A stretch of 64,000 bases of DNA from Pseudomonas ceruminis (GCF_021602025.1 NZ_BQHW01000008.1:62001-126000); one strand, 5' to 3'; counted from the stretch's first letter, positions 8,778 to 18,169 are shown. Notes: generated by a model not told the origin, from the sequence alone. Made by a program: numbers and translations.

Positions 8778-11552
8778 TCAAGATTGTTGTATCAACACAT
8801 TGACCGGAAATTCCGACAGCACGGCGCTTAACATCAGCTCCTTTGAAGGGCTGACCGCAGCGCTGGGAAAAAGTCCCGTCGAGTTGGCAGGCGACAAGGC
8901 AAACGGCAAAATCACCCGGGTATCGTCCCAGTTCTGTGCCGGGATCAACGGTACGGAGGCGCCGCCCAGCAGGCCGCTGGCCAGGCGCGGGGCAACAACG
9001 ATGGCGCGTTCGCCTTCACCCAGGCGGGCAAAGGCCACTACTTTGTCGGCGTGCCGGCCCTGAACGCTCAGCGGCAGGTAGGCACCGCGCCGGAACAGTT
9101 CGGCATGCGCCTGGCGGCAGTCCAGCACCCGCGAAACCAAGGCCTGTTTGATACGGCCGTCGCGCCAATGCGTGAGCAGCTCGATGGGTGGCGTGGCGTC
9201 GTCCAGGGTGCGACGCCTGCAAGCGTAGTCCACAGGGCGACGGTTGTCCGGGTCGACCAGGCTGAAATCCCAGTACTCATTGCCCTGGTACAGATCGGGC
9301 ACGCCAGGCACGGTCATGCGCAGCAGCGCCTGAGCCAAGCCATTGACGGCGCCGGGGCAGGCAATCAACTGCGCGGCATCGGCCAGTGACTGGCGCAGTT
9401 GCTGGTTTTCGCGACCGAGCAACACTCCATCGATGTAGGCTGCACAGGCGCCTTCATAGGCCTCATTCGGCGCGCTCCAGCTGCTGCGCAGCTTAGCCTC
9501 GCGCAGCGCCTTCTGTTGCCATTGGCGGATACGTTCGGCGTACTGCTGCAAGGCGTTGGCGTCGTTCAGGTCGAGCGTCAGGGGCCAACTGCCAAGCAGC
9601 GTCTGTAACAGCAGCAATTCATCGCCCGGGCTCGGCGCCAAGCCATCGTCCAGCTGCGCGCGCAGGGGGGCGGCCAGCTCGCGCCAGTGCTCTACCCGGC
9701 TGGCGAACCAGGGACCGCGCTCACTCAACACCGCCAGGCGCGCACGGGTGTCCTCGCCGCGCTTGTGGTCATGGGTAGCGGTGGCTAACAGGTTGTCGGG
9801 GAAGTCACGCAGGCGCCGCTGGGCTTCGTTGTGGAAATACTCGGGGCCGGCACTGAAGCGCTCGGCCTCGAAGCCGACGTCGTTGCGCGACAGCAGTCGG
9901 GCAGAGCGGTAGAAGCTGGTGTCTTCCACAGCCTTGGCGGCGCTGGGTGCAGTGAGCTGTTGAAAGCGCACGCAGGCATGGCGCAGGTGCTTGCGTGGCC
10001 GGCCCGGTGGCAGCGAGCGCCAAGGTTGGCCACCCAGCCATTGTTCGAGCTGCTCGAGCAGTGGCCAGTCGGCTTCACCGAGGTCCTGGCGGGCATTGCT
10101 CAAGGCCTGCTGGAAGAAACGTTCATCCTCTGCCGGGCGGCCGCAGGCATTGAAGTAGGTGCGGTACACCGGGTAGTGCGCAACCAGCGCCTGTAATGCA
10201 CGGCGGATGGCGCCGAGGGTCAGGTCGCGGGTCATCAGGTCGTCGCGCGCCACCTGCAGCAGGGCCTGGGCCACCGATTCGCAGTCGCCGGCGAGGGTGC
10301 CATTGAGCACCAAGTGGCGGGCCAGGCGTACCTCTTCGGCAAATGCCGGGCGCTCGCTGACAGTGGCCCACAGTTCGGTCAGCGGCGCTTCGCCCGCCGG
10401 GTCGTGCTGCAGCAGCGACACCTGGTTCATGAACTCGTAGCCGGTGGTACCGTCGGTGAGCCAGTCACGGTGCAGGTGCTCGCCGCTGCCCAGGATCTTT
10501 TCCACGTAAATCGGGAAGTGCTCCAGCGCCGCCGCCAGGGGGCGCCGGGCGAGCAGGCTATCGACCCGCCGGCGCAGTTTGCGGCAGTAGCCGCGCGGGT
10601 CGGCCAAGCCGTCGATGTGGTCGATCCGCAGGCCGTCCACCAGGCCGCGCTCGATCAGCTCGAACAGCTTGGCATGGGTGGCCTCGAACACCTCCGAGCG
10701 CTCCACCCGCAGGCCGCCCAGTTCGTTGATGTCGAAGAAGCGCCGCCAGTTGATGTCGTCGGCGGCCGTGCGCCAGCTGGCCAGGCGGTAGGTCTGGCGC
10801 TCGAGCAGCAGGTGCAGGCGTTTCAGGCCGTTTTCGCTGCGGCTGTCGAAGGCCACCAAGGCAGACGCCAGGTCGGCGCCTTCGCCTACCAGGCGCGCCA
10901 GCTCGGCCTGCAACGGCACCGCCGCAGCCAAGGGCTCGGGCGCGTCGCCCAGGGCAGTGAAATGCTCGGCCAGGGCTTGCAGCGCGGGCGTGGGGCTTAG
11001 TGACAGGATCCAGCCGTAATCGATCGGGCAGATTGGAAAACGGTGCTCGTAGTGGGCGACCTGCAGCACGCCGTGCTCGGCATCGAACTGTAGCGGGATA
11101 TCGCCGTTTTTCAGCGCTGCACCGTAGTCGCTGCCAAGAAACGGCAACAACAGCTGGCCAGCCAGTAGCGGGTCGCTGGAGTGCCACTGGATGTCGAAGA
11201 ACGTTGCATAAGGGCTGCGTCGCCCCCAGGCCAGCAGGCTTTGCCACCACGGGTTATCCGCCCCCCCCACCGCCATGTGGTTGGACACGGTGTCGAGGAT
11301 CAGCCCCATGCCGTGCTGGCGCAAGGCAGCGACCAGGCGTTGCAGGGCCGCCTCGCCGCCGAGCTCCGGGTTGACCTGGGTAGGGTCGACCACATCGTAG
11401 CCGTGGCGCGAACCTGCGCGGGCCTTGAGCAGGGGGGAAGCGTACAGGTGGCTGATGCCCAACTGGGCGAAATAGGGCACCAGGGGCAGGGCATCGTCGA
11501 GGGTGAAGTCACTGTGAAGTTGCAGGCGCAGGGTCGCGGTCAAGGGTTTCAT
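8778..11552 (-). CDS. treY: Maltooligosyl trehalose synthase TreY
   Basis: This 924-residue GH13 enzyme rearranges the reducing-end glucose of maltodextrins into an alpha,alpha-1,1 linkage, giving maltooligosyl trehalose for TreZ. N-terminal YFAQLGISHLYASPLLKARAGSRHGYDVVD is the typical opening. The likely nucleophile is D311 in LRIDHIDGLAD and the acid/base E351 in YVEKILGSGEHL. VPGVPDLYQGNE appears near the C-terminus. Its ATG overlaps the malQ stop as ATGA, indicating translational coupling. Length is within the usual range for the family. Confidence 0.96.
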   Translation of the reverse strand: MKPLTATLRLQLHSDFTLDDALPLVPYFAQLGISHLYASPLLKARAGSRHGYDVVDPTQVNPELGGEAALQRLVAALRQHGMGLILDTVSNHMAVGGADNPWWQSLLAWGRRSPYATFFDIQWHSSDPLLAGQLLLPFLGSDYGAALKNGDIPLQFDAEHGVLQVAHYEHRFPICPIDYGWILSLSPTPALQALAEHFTALGDAPEPLAAAVPLQAELARLVGEGADLASALVAFDSRSENGLKRLHLLLERQTYRLASWRTAADDINWRRFFDINELGGLRVERSEVFEATHAKLFELIERGLVDGLRIDHIDGLADPRGYCRKLRRRVDSLLARRPLAAALEHFPIYVEKILGSGEHLHRDWLTDGTTGYEFMNQVSLLQHDPAGEAPLTELWATVSERPAFAEEVRLARHLVLNGTLAGDCESVAQALLQVARDDLMTRDLTLGAIRRALQALVAHYPVYRTYFNACGRPAEDERFFQQALSNARQDLGEADWPLLEQLEQWLGGQPWRSLPPGRPRKHLRHACVRFQQLTAPSAAKAVEDTSFYRSARLLSRNDVGFEAERFSAGPEYFHNEAQRRLRDFPDNLLATATHDHKRGEDTRARLAVLSERGPWFASRVEHWRELAAPLRAQLDDGLAPSPGDELLLLQTLLGSWPLTLDLNDANALQQYAERIRQWQQKALREAKLRSSWSAPNEAYEGACAAYIDGVLLGRENQQLRQSLADAAQLIACPGAVNGLAQALLRMTVPGVPDLYQGNEYWDFSLVDPDNRRPVDYACRRRTLDDATPPIELLTHWRDGRIKQALVSRVLDCRQAHAELFRRGAYLPLSVQGRHADKVVAFARLGEGERAIVVAPRLASGLLGGASVPLIPAQNWDDTRVILPFALSPANSTGLFPSAAVSPSKELMLSAVLSEFPVNVLIQQS

Positions 11553-13618
11553 CGGTCACGCTCCCAGGCTTGTTCGCGCGCTTGGGCCAGCAGCTCCAGG
11601 CGGCGCGCGGCGTCTTCATCGTCGAGCAGTTCACGGGCTGGCACGGCAAAGCGTCGGCGCCAGTTGGGGTGGCCCTCGGTGGTGCCGGGCAAGTTGGGTT
11701 GCTCGTCGTTGCCGAGCAGGTCTTCCAGCGGAATCAGCACCAGCGGCGCGCGGGTGTGGCCGACGTAGCGGATGGCAGCATCGATCAAGGCATCATCGTC
11801 CGGTTGTGGGCCATAGTTGCTTTCCAGGGTGCGGCGCAGGCCGTTTTGCTCGGCCTGGCGGGTTTGGCGCCAGTGTTGTTCGGTGGTGGTGTCGATCAGT
11901 TGCAGGCGGTGGCTCCAGTCAATGTCGCGGCTTTGCAGCCAGCCGGCCAGAGGCGCCAGGTCATGGGTCCCGGTGGTGGCCAGGGCGTTGTCCGGCCAGT
12001 CCAGAAGCGGTGTGAAGTGGCCGGGCTGGGTTTGTTCGAAAGGCAGTACGCGCATGCCCAGCACGGCCTTGTCTGCCAGTTGTTCCCGCAGGCCTGCCGG
12101 CACCGTGCCGAGGTCTTCGCCAAGGATGATTGCCTGGTGGCGTACCGACTCCAGGGCCAGCAGGCGCAGCAAGTCTTCCAGCGGGAAGTTCAGGTAGGCA
12201 CCTTCGCTGGGCTTGCAGCCGCGCGGGATCAGCCACAAACGGCGCAGGCCCATGGCGTGGTCGATGCGCAGCCCACCGGCATGGGCCAGGTTGGCCCGCA
12301 ACATTTCAATGAATGCACGGTAGCCGTTGCGCTTGAGGCCTTCGGGGGAGAATGCGCAGATCCCCCAGTCTTGGCCTGCGCGGTTGAGGATGTCGGGCGG
12401 GGCGCCGACCTTGAGGTTGGCCAGCAGCTCATCCTGACGGCTCCAGGCCTGGCTGCCGGCACCGTCGGCACCCACCGCCAGGTCGGCGATCAGGCCCACC
12501 GCCATGCCATTGCCGCGTGCGGCCTCCTGAGCGCGCTGCACGCTGCGTTCGCTTAGCCATTGGCAGAACGCATGAAACTCTACCTTGGCCGGGTGGCTGT
12601 TGGCGAAGGCCTCCACCTCCGGGTGGTATGGGTCGTGCCAGGCGCTGGGCCAGTTGCGCCAGTCGGCCCCCAGGCCGTGGCTCACGGCGTGGGCCTGCAG
12701 CACTTCGAAGCGGCAATGGTGCTCCAGGGCCTGGCCGCCCGCCTTGCGAAAACTGTCGAAGTCTTTGCGTTGAGGGTGGTCGCCCTGGCTGAAGTCCTGG
12801 TACAGCGCCTCGAGCAGGCGCAAGCGGGCATCGACGGCCTGAGGCCAGTCAACCAGCGGGCGCTGCTCCAGCGCTTCGAGCAGTTGCTCAAGCCCGCAGC
12901 TTTCGATCGCCATGCGCACGGCGCGCTCGCCCAGCACTGCGGCGGGGCTGGCGTAGAGGGTGTTGAGCAGCAGTCGGCTGGAGGGTGAATAGGGGCTGTA
13001 GTGCTGCTGGTCGACCATCGACAGCGCATGGATCGGGCTGATCGCCAAGGCATCGGCGCCGCGCTCGGCGGCGCTGCGGGCCAGTTGTTCCAATGCCAGG
13101 CAATCGCCATAACCGCCATCGCCTGGGCGGCGCAGGCTGTAAAGCTGGACCGCCAGGCCCCAGCAGCGTGGGGGGGATTGCTCGACGGCATCCTCCAGGC
13201 TGTAACAGCGCTGCGGGGCTACGGCCAAGGTGAACGTGCGGCCTTCGATCTGGACACGGTGGTAGCCCACTGGCAGATCACCGGGCAGGCGAGCCTGGGT
13301 GTCGAGGGCGAGCTCCCGTACGCTTTCATCTTCCAGGGTGCAGCGCACGGCGGCGCCTGGGCTGAAGTAGCGCGCCAGCGCCACTGGCCTGCCCAGGTCG
13401 GCGGTCAGCAGCGGCGGCAGGTGTTGGCTGTCTTCGGCGGCCTCGACGCTTTGCAGGCTGGCGCGCAGGGCGCTGTCATCACTGGCCGGATGGCCCAGCC
13501 CCTCGAGTACCTTGCGCAGTACCTCATCGGTTACCTGTTGGGGTCGGTCGTTGGCGTCGATCCAGTCGCGGGCCAGCCCGACGCGGGCGGCCAAGCGGTG
13601 CAGGGCGTTTTCGCTCAT
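11549..13618 (-). CDS. malQ: 4-alpha-glucanotransferase MalQ
   Basis: This 689-residue GH77 amylomaltase disproportionates maltodextrins, releasing glucose and longer chains. The catalytic triad is visible: D453 in LRIDHAMGLRRLW, E501 in ILGEDLGTVP and D553 in TGTHDLAPLAGW. The start at 13618 (MSENALHRLAARVGLARDW) has AGGAGA upstream and overlaps the treZ stop as ATGA. An upstream 61-residue extension lies inside treZ and was discarded. It sits between treZ and treY, so chain-length adjustment is co-expressed with trehalose release. Confidence 0.95.
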   Translation of the reverse strand: MSENALHRLAARVGLARDWIDANDRPQQVTDEVLRKVLEGLGHPASDDSALRASLQSVEAAEDSQHLPPLLTADLGRPVALARYFSPGAAVRCTLEDESVRELALDTQARLPGDLPVGYHRVQIEGRTFTLAVAPQRCYSLEDAVEQSPPRCWGLAVQLYSLRRPGDGGYGDCLALEQLARSAAERGADALAISPIHALSMVDQQHYSPYSPSSRLLLNTLYASPAAVLGERAVRMAIESCGLEQLLEALEQRPLVDWPQAVDARLRLLEALYQDFSQGDHPQRKDFDSFRKAGGQALEHHCRFEVLQAHAVSHGLGADWRNWPSAWHDPYHPEVEAFANSHPAKVEFHAFCQWLSERSVQRAQEAARGNGMAVGLIADLAVGADGAGSQAWSRQDELLANLKVGAPPDILNRAGQDWGICAFSPEGLKRNGYRAFIEMLRANLAHAGGLRIDHAMGLRRLWLIPRGCKPSEGAYLNFPLEDLLRLLALESVRHQAIILGEDLGTVPAGLREQLADKAVLGMRVLPFEQTQPGHFTPLLDWPDNALATTGTHDLAPLAGWLQSRDIDWSHRLQLIDTTTEQHWRQTRQAEQNGLRRTLESNYGPQPDDDALIDAAIRYVGHTRAPLVLIPLEDLLGNDEQPNLPGTTEGHPNWRRRFAVPARELLDDEDAARRLELLAQAREQAWERDR

Positions 13619-15357
13619 GGGCTCTCCTGGCCAGGTGCAAGCAGGCTGATCACGCAGCTGTACGCGGACAGTGCGGTGTCGGGGTGCTGGGTGTCGCTGC
13701 TGTCGAACAGGCGGTGCTCGGCAGCGGGCAGTGTCGTGGGTTGCGGCGTGGCGGCCAGGTTCAGGTCGATGCGCAGCACAGTGCCGTTGCCAAGGCGCCA
13801 ACGTGCGCTCAGCGCCTTGTCGCCCAGCACCTGGGCGCCCAGGGCGCGGCTGCCGGGCAGGTGGGGGATGACATGCTGCCGACGCAGGTCGAGCAACTGC
13901 TGATAGAGGCCGTGCCAGCCGGCGATCACCTCTTTGCGCTGGGGCCTGGAGGCTTCGAAGGTCTGCTCGGCATTGGGGTCGGGGATGCGTTCGCGCTGTT
14001 CAGGGTCGGCGAATGCCGCGAAATGGGCGAACTCGCCGCGCCGGCCTTCGCGCACGGCATCGGCCAGCGCGTCGTGAAAATCGGTAAAGAACAAGAAGGG
14101 CCGACAGCTGCCATCGTCATCGCCCATGAACAGCAGCGGGATCATCGGCGACAGCAGCAACAGGCCGGTGGCCGCTCGCAGGGCTGCAGGTGGGCACAGG
14201 CGGGTCAGGCGTTCGCCCAGTGCGCGGTTGCCGATCTGGTCGTGGTTCTGCAGGAACAGCACGAACGCGCTGGGCTCGAGGTGCCCACTGGGCTCGCCGC
14301 GCGGTATGCCGTGGCGGTTGGCTTGCCCCTGGAACACGAAGCCTTCGGACAGGCAGCGGGCCAGCTTGTCGATCGGCTGCACCTGGTAATCGGCGTAGTA
14401 GCCTTCGGTTTCGCCGGTCAGCAACACGTGCAGGGCGTTGTGGCCGTCGTCGTTCCACTGCGCATCAAAGCCCTGCTCGAGGAGAAACGCCTGGTTGTGT
14501 TCGTTTTCCAGCACCAGCCACACGTGCCGCCCAGGCTCGACTGCCGCACGTACCCGCTGTGCCAGTTCGATGAGGAAGTCAGGTTGGTCGATGGCATGCA
14601 CGGCGTCCAGGCGCAGGCCATCGCAGCGGTAGTCGCACAGCCACATCAGGGCGTTCTGGATGAAGTATTCGCGCACTTGCGGGCGACGGAAGTCGATGGC
14701 TGCCCCCCAGGGTGTCTGCCGGTCTTCACGGAAGAACGGGCTGGCGTACTGGTGCAGGTAATTGCCGTCGGGGCCGAAATGGTTGTACACCACGTCCACC
14801 AGCACCATCAGGCCCTGGCCGTGGGCATGGTCGACCAGCGCACAAAGTTGCTCGGGGCTGCCGTAACTGTGTTGTGGTGCATAGGGCAGCACACCGTCAT
14901 AGCCCCAGTTGCGTTCGCCTGGGAACTGCCCCAGGGGCATCAGCTCGATGGCGCTAATGCCTAACTCGGCCAGGCGTGGCAGGTGGCGGGCAACGCCTTC
15001 GTAACCCTCAAGCACGCCGACGTGCAGTTCCTGGATCACTGCCTCGTGCCAAGGCCGGCCCTGCCACGGGTGTTGCCAGGCGTAGGCCTGGGTGTCCACC
15101 ACTTGGCTGGGCCCCTGCACGCCCTCGGGCTGGTAGCGCGACGCTGGGTCGGCCACCTGCAGCGTGCCATCGATACGGTAGTGGTAACGGTCACCGGCCT
15201 GACACGGAGCGACCCCCGTGTACCAGCCATCCTCTGCGGGCAGCAACGCGATGGGCGGTTGCTGCTCCAGTTCCAAGCTCACGCTGCGCGCATCGGGCGC
15301 CCACAGGGCGAAGCGCGCCGACGTGGCGTCCAGCAGGTGTGCGCCATGCCTGTGCAT
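13615..15357 (-). CDS. treZ: Maltooligosyl trehalose trehalohydrolase TreZ
   Basis: This 580-residue GH13 enzyme cleaves trehalose from the end of TreY product. An N-terminal CBM48-like domain (ARFALWAPDARSVSLELE) precedes the barrel. Catalytic residues are D251 in DGLRLDAVHAID, E284 in LVLENEHNQAF and D373 in LQNHDQIGNRALG; the first two are one position from the Sulfolobus numbering I remember. AGGAGA lies 9 nt before the ATG. The gene starts 15 nt after the glgA stop. Its barrel resembles GlgB, but the neighbours and the LENEHN motif settle the assignment. Confidence 0.95.
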   Translation of the reverse strand: MHRHGAHLLDATSARFALWAPDARSVSLELEQQPPIALLPAEDGWYTGVAPCQAGDRYHYRIDGTLQVADPASRYQPEGVQGPSQVVDTQAYAWQHPWQGRPWHEAVIQELHVGVLEGYEGVARHLPRLAELGISAIELMPLGQFPGERNWGYDGVLPYAPQHSYGSPEQLCALVDHAHGQGLMVLVDVVYNHFGPDGNYLHQYASPFFREDRQTPWGAAIDFRRPQVREYFIQNALMWLCDYRCDGLRLDAVHAIDQPDFLIELAQRVRAAVEPGRHVWLVLENEHNQAFLLEQGFDAQWNDDGHNALHVLLTGETEGYYADYQVQPIDKLARCLSEGFVFQGQANRHGIPRGEPSGHLEPSAFVLFLQNHDQIGNRALGERLTRLCPPAALRAATGLLLLSPMIPLLFMGDDDGSCRPFLFFTDFHDALADAVREGRRGEFAHFAAFADPEQRERIPDPNAEQTFEASRPQRKEVIAGWHGLYQQLLDLRRQHVIPHLPGSRALGAQVLGDKALSARWRLGNGTVLRIDLNLAATPQPTTLPAAEHRLFDSSDTQHPDTALSAYSCVISLLAPGQESP

Positions 15358-15372
15358 CTTCGATTCTCCTGC

Positions 15373-16932
15373 TCAGTAGTGGCTCAGCTGTGTCTGCTTG
15401 ACCAGGTCCTCGTAGAGGCGGGCATAGGGTTCGACCGCCTGGCACCAGTTGAACGGCTGGGTCATCGACAGGCAGCGCATGGCATTGAGCAGGTTTTTCT
15501 TGCCGTATACATAGAAGGCGCGGCTCAGCGCTTCGCGGTAGCTCTGCACCGTGGACTCGTCGAACAGGAACCCGGTAACGCCATTCTCGATGGTGTCGGC
15601 CAGCCCACCGGTGTTGCGCGCCACCGGCAATGAGCCAAAGCGCTGCGCATACATCTGGCTCAGGCCGCAGGGTTCATAGCGTGACGGCATCAGCAGGAAA
15701 TCGCTGCCAGCGAACATGCGCCTGGCGTCGGTTTCGTTGAAACCAATACGCACACCGATGCGGCCTGGGTGGCGCACCGCCAGCTCACTCATGGCCTGTT
15801 CTTCTTCCGGCTCGCCCCGGCCAATGATCGCGATCTGCCCACCTTGTTCGACGATGTAGTCCGCCACGCCCAGGGTCAGGTCCAGCCCTTTCTGGAAGAC
15901 CAGCCGCGAAACCACCGCGAACAGCGGGCCTTCGGACGGCTCAAGTTCGAACAGGCGGCGGACCTCCTCGGCATTGCGCGCCTTGCCCTCCCAGTCGTTG
16001 ATACTGAAGTTGTGCTGCAGGTGCGTGTCGGTGGCCGAATCCCAGCTTTCGTCGATGCCGTTGGGGATGCCACCGAGCAGGCCTTGCTGGGCCTTGCTGG
16101 CCAGGAAACCGTCCAGGCCGCAGCCAAATTCGGGCGTGGTGATTTCGCGGGCATACGTGGCGCTGACCGTGGTGATGTGGCTGGAGTAGGCCAGGCCTGC
16201 CTTGAGAAACGACAGCTTGCCGTAGAACTCCATGCCTTCCTGCTGCATGGCATGGTCAGGGATCGCCAGCTCCGGGCTGCAGCCGCGGCTGTACACGCCC
16301 TGGTAGGCAAGGTTGTGAATGGTGAACAGGGTCGGCGTGTTCAGCCCGCGCCAGTGCATGTAGGCCGGGGCCAGGCCGGCAGGCCAGTCATGGGCGTGGA
16401 CCACTTCGGGCTTCCAGTGGATGCGGCCTTCGCCGGCGGCGATTTCGGCAGCGGCCAGGCCCAGGCGGGCGAAGCGAATGTGGTTGTCGGGCCAGTCGCG
16501 GCCATTGTTGGCGCCATAGGGCGAACCGTCGCGCTGGTACAGCTCAGGGCAGATCAGCACATAGATGACCAGTCCGTCGGCCATGTCCATGCGACCGATC
16601 TTGCACGGTGGCAGGGCGGCGTGGCCACCGAGTTCACCGACGATATGGATGGGGTTGTCGCTTTCCATTACCTGGCGGTAGCCGGGAATCAGCACGCGAA
16701 CATCGTGCAGGTGCGCCAGCGCCCGTGGCAATGCCGCGGAAACATCGCCCAAGCCCCCGGTTTTTACCAGGTCGGCGATTTCGGAGGTGACGAACAGGAT
16801 CTTGCGCTTGTTGGGGTTGTGCTGACGCTGGGCGCCGGGTGCCTTGCCTGTCGTGGCGAAATCCGGGGTAAGCGGTTCGCGGTTGTCCGGTTTGAATGAC
16901 TCTACGTGAGGTTCGACAGCGGCACTGATCAT
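15373..16932 (-). CDS. glgA: Glycogen synthase GlgA (GT5)
   Basis: This 519-residue protein extends alpha-1,4 glucan from a nucleotide-glucose donor. A 40-residue hydrophilic N-terminal extension precedes the usual start region KILFVTSEIADLVKTGGLGDV, with the substrate-binding KTGGL at K57. The C-terminal lobe has EPCGLSQMYAQRFG and RNTGGLADT, the GT-B retaining-transferase signature. GGAGAGA lies just upstream of the ATG at 16932. It is the first gene of the - strand block. No glgC is in view, so whether the donor is ADP-glucose made elsewhere is unknown. Confidence 0.95.
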   Translation of the reverse strand: MISAAVEPHVESFKPDNREPLTPDFATTGKAPGAQRQHNPNKRKILFVTSEIADLVKTGGLGDVSAALPRALAHLHDVRVLIPGYRQVMESDNPIHIVGELGGHAALPPCKIGRMDMADGLVIYVLICPELYQRDGSPYGANNGRDWPDNHIRFARLGLAAAEIAAGEGRIHWKPEVVHAHDWPAGLAPAYMHWRGLNTPTLFTIHNLAYQGVYSRGCSPELAIPDHAMQQEGMEFYGKLSFLKAGLAYSSHITTVSATYAREITTPEFGCGLDGFLASKAQQGLLGGIPNGIDESWDSATDTHLQHNFSINDWEGKARNAEEVRRLFELEPSEGPLFAVVSRLVFQKGLDLTLGVADYIVEQGGQIAIIGRGEPEEEQAMSELAVRHPGRIGVRIGFNETDARRMFAGSDFLLMPSRYEPCGLSQMYAQRFGSLPVARNTGGLADTIENGVTGFLFDESTVQSYREALSRAFYVYGKKNLLNAMRCLSMTQPFNWCQAVEPYARLYEDLVKQTQLSHY

Positions 16933-17147
16933 ACTTCTCTCCGTCCCTATTGTGTTGTCCGGGTGCGGGCACCCGTTGCTCTATTCGTGTTGGTTATCTC
17001 TGCTTCGTCTGTTCGTCGTGCGGTCCTTGCCCCAGGGTCGTGCGCGCAGGCACAGCGCTATCGGCATTCCGGCCGAAGGCGATTGGACAGATTGGGGTGG
17101 CGGGGCTCTAGCGAGGGAAGTCCCTTAAGCCTTGGCCTACTTATGTT

Positions 17148-17175
17148 GCTGACCTGCCACCGTTTGCAAAAGTTC
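17148..17175 (-). promoter_or_regulatory. Candidate AlgU/RpoE-type promoter for glgA
   Basis: Read on the - strand, GAACTT (17170-17175) is followed after 17 nt by TCAGC (17148-17152). The AlgU consensus is GAACTT, 16-17 nt, TCTGA. The -35 element is perfect and the -10 element partial. It lies about 215 nt before the glgA ATG. The match is suggestive only. Confidence 0.3.
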
Positions 17176-17315
17176 GACTTATTTATGTCGCTTCTTCCTT
17201 GAGCAAATGGCGGGCCGAACGCTGAGTGTAGGAGAGCCGGAGATAAAGATGTGACCCGCTGGTCACTTTCGTTATGACGCGAGATAGACGCAAACGTTGG
17301 CGTGTGTGACGGGAT

Positions 17316-17408
17316 GTGAAGGCGGTGTTCAAGCACGGCTCGCGGGCGACATTGCTGTGCGCATTTTTGTGGCAGGGGGTGTTGCTTGCACTGTCAGGGT
17401 GCGGCTGA
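17316..17408 (+). CDS. Possible 30-residue lipopeptide ORF (hypothetical)
   Basis: A GTG-initiated frame encodes 30 residues: a basic start (MKAVFKHGSR), a hydrophobic stretch and a lipobox-like LALSGC, with only one Gly after the Cys. Lipid modification and cleavage would leave a Cys-Gly lipodipeptide. A stop codon lies 3 codons upstream, so no longer version exists. The ribosome site (GGGA 2 nt upstream) is poor. A terminator hairpin begins 7 nt after the stop, which supports a transcript ending here. I do not recognise a family. It may be chance. Confidence 0.25.
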   Translation: MKAVFKHGSRATLLCAFLWQGVLLALSGCG

Positions 17409-17414
17409 GCAGGC

Positions 17415-17439
17415 GGGTGACGGCCCAAGCCCGTCACCC
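17415..17439. terminator. Hairpin terminator between the lipopeptide ORF and the SnoaL-like gene
   Basis: Arms 17415-17423 and 17431-17439 (GGGTGACGG/CCGTCACCC) pair perfectly over 9 bp with a 7-nt loop, 14 nt past the stop of the - strand gene at 17453. There is no clear U-tract. Confidence 0.5.
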
Positions 17440-17452
17440 TGGCGACGCGTGG

Positions 17453-17911
17453 CTAGGACTGAGGCAGCAATGAGGAGTGATGGTGGTCGATCAACCAGGC
17501 TTGGCCATCCCAGCGGTAGATAAAGGTGTACCTCGCCGCTACCTGTCGACCGGTGGAGGCGAAATCGAAGGTGTACAAGCCGGCGAGGGTGGCCGTGTCG
17601 CAGCCACGCTTGAGGTGATGGCTGTTTAGCTTGCCGCTAGGGCGATCAGCAAGGAAGTGGCTGAAATAGTCGACCCGCTCAGCCTGGGTTAGCCGAGGCG
17701 CGTTCGACACCGTAGGCAACAGTACCGCGTCGTGCTGATAAAGCTTGGCCACCTTCAGCGGGTCGCCGGTCTTGAGGCTGGCATTCCACTGCTCGAACAG
17801 CCCGAGCGCGTCTGCCTCGTTCAACATTTGACAGGAGTGCGGCGTAGCTGCCTGCGCAGGCACGGCAACCACGAGTAGCGCTGCTGGGATGAGGTATTTT
17901 AAGGGGAACAT
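17453..17911 (-). CDS. Exported SgcJ/EcaC-like (DUF4440/SnoaL-fold) protein
   Basis: The protein has 152 residues and begins with a clear signal peptide (MFPLKYLIPAALLVVAVPAQA, cleavage before ATPHS). The mature part has the NTF2/SnoaL-like pattern: ALGLFEQWNASLKTGDPLKVAKLY near the start and a C-terminal YTFIYRWDGQAWLIDHHHSS. Two cysteines (in HSCQML and RGCDTA) could form a disulfide in the periplasm. Family members include SgcJ/EcaC proteins with poorly known roles. An alternative GTG start at 17935 adds 8 residues but has no better ribosome site. It is transcribed alone, converging on nothing obvious. Confidence 0.7.
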   Translation of the reverse strand: MFPLKYLIPAALLVVAVPAQAATPHSCQMLNEADALGLFEQWNASLKTGDPLKVAKLYQHDAVLLPTVSNAPRLTQAERVDYFSHFLADRPSGKLNSHHLKRGCDTATLAGLYTFDFASTGRQVAARYTFIYRWDGQAWLIDHHHSSLLPQS

Positions 17912-18001
17912 GCTGGCATCCGTGGATGCAGGCACCGGGGTGGGCCTGCGGCGCGCTCCAAGGTAAAGAGGGCGCCGCGCGTCAACGAGTGGGCAAATCG
18001 T

Positions 18002-18169
18002 TCAGTAGCTAACGGACTTTTCACCACGGTTGGCTTGCTTGAGCATCAGGGTGAGACGCGCTACTTGTTGTAGCAGCTGTTCACGCTCCTCCTTCAGTTT
18101 ACGCAGTTCATCACGGCGTACGGAGACATAGAGGGTCTGGGTAGGGGTGGCAGGCATCAAGGTACCCAT
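18002..18169 (-). CDS. Small coiled-coil hypothetical protein
   Basis: This 55-residue protein starts MGTLMPATPTQTLYVSVRR and then forms a charged heptad-like helix (DELRKLKEEREQLLQQVARL) ending GEKSVSY. GAGGTG lies 6 nt before the ATG at 18169. An upstream in-frame extension to 18253 has no ribosome site. No signal peptide or membrane segment is seen. I do not recognise a named family. It is divergent from gnd. Confidence 0.6.
   Translation of the reverse strand: MGTLMPATPTQTLYVSVRRDELRKLKEEREQLLQQVARLTLMLKQANRGEKSVSY

Larger units (their letters stand above)
16933..17452. other. 520-nt intergenic region upstream of glgA
   Basis: This stretch separates glgA from a small secreted-protein gene. 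It contains a candidate ECF-type promoter for glgA, a possible 30-codon lipopeptide ORF on the + strand (17316-17408) and a hairpin terminator (17415-17439). Short open frames on the - strand here (for example 17183-17437) show no family similarity that I recognise and lack convincing ribosome sites. Confidence 0.6.
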
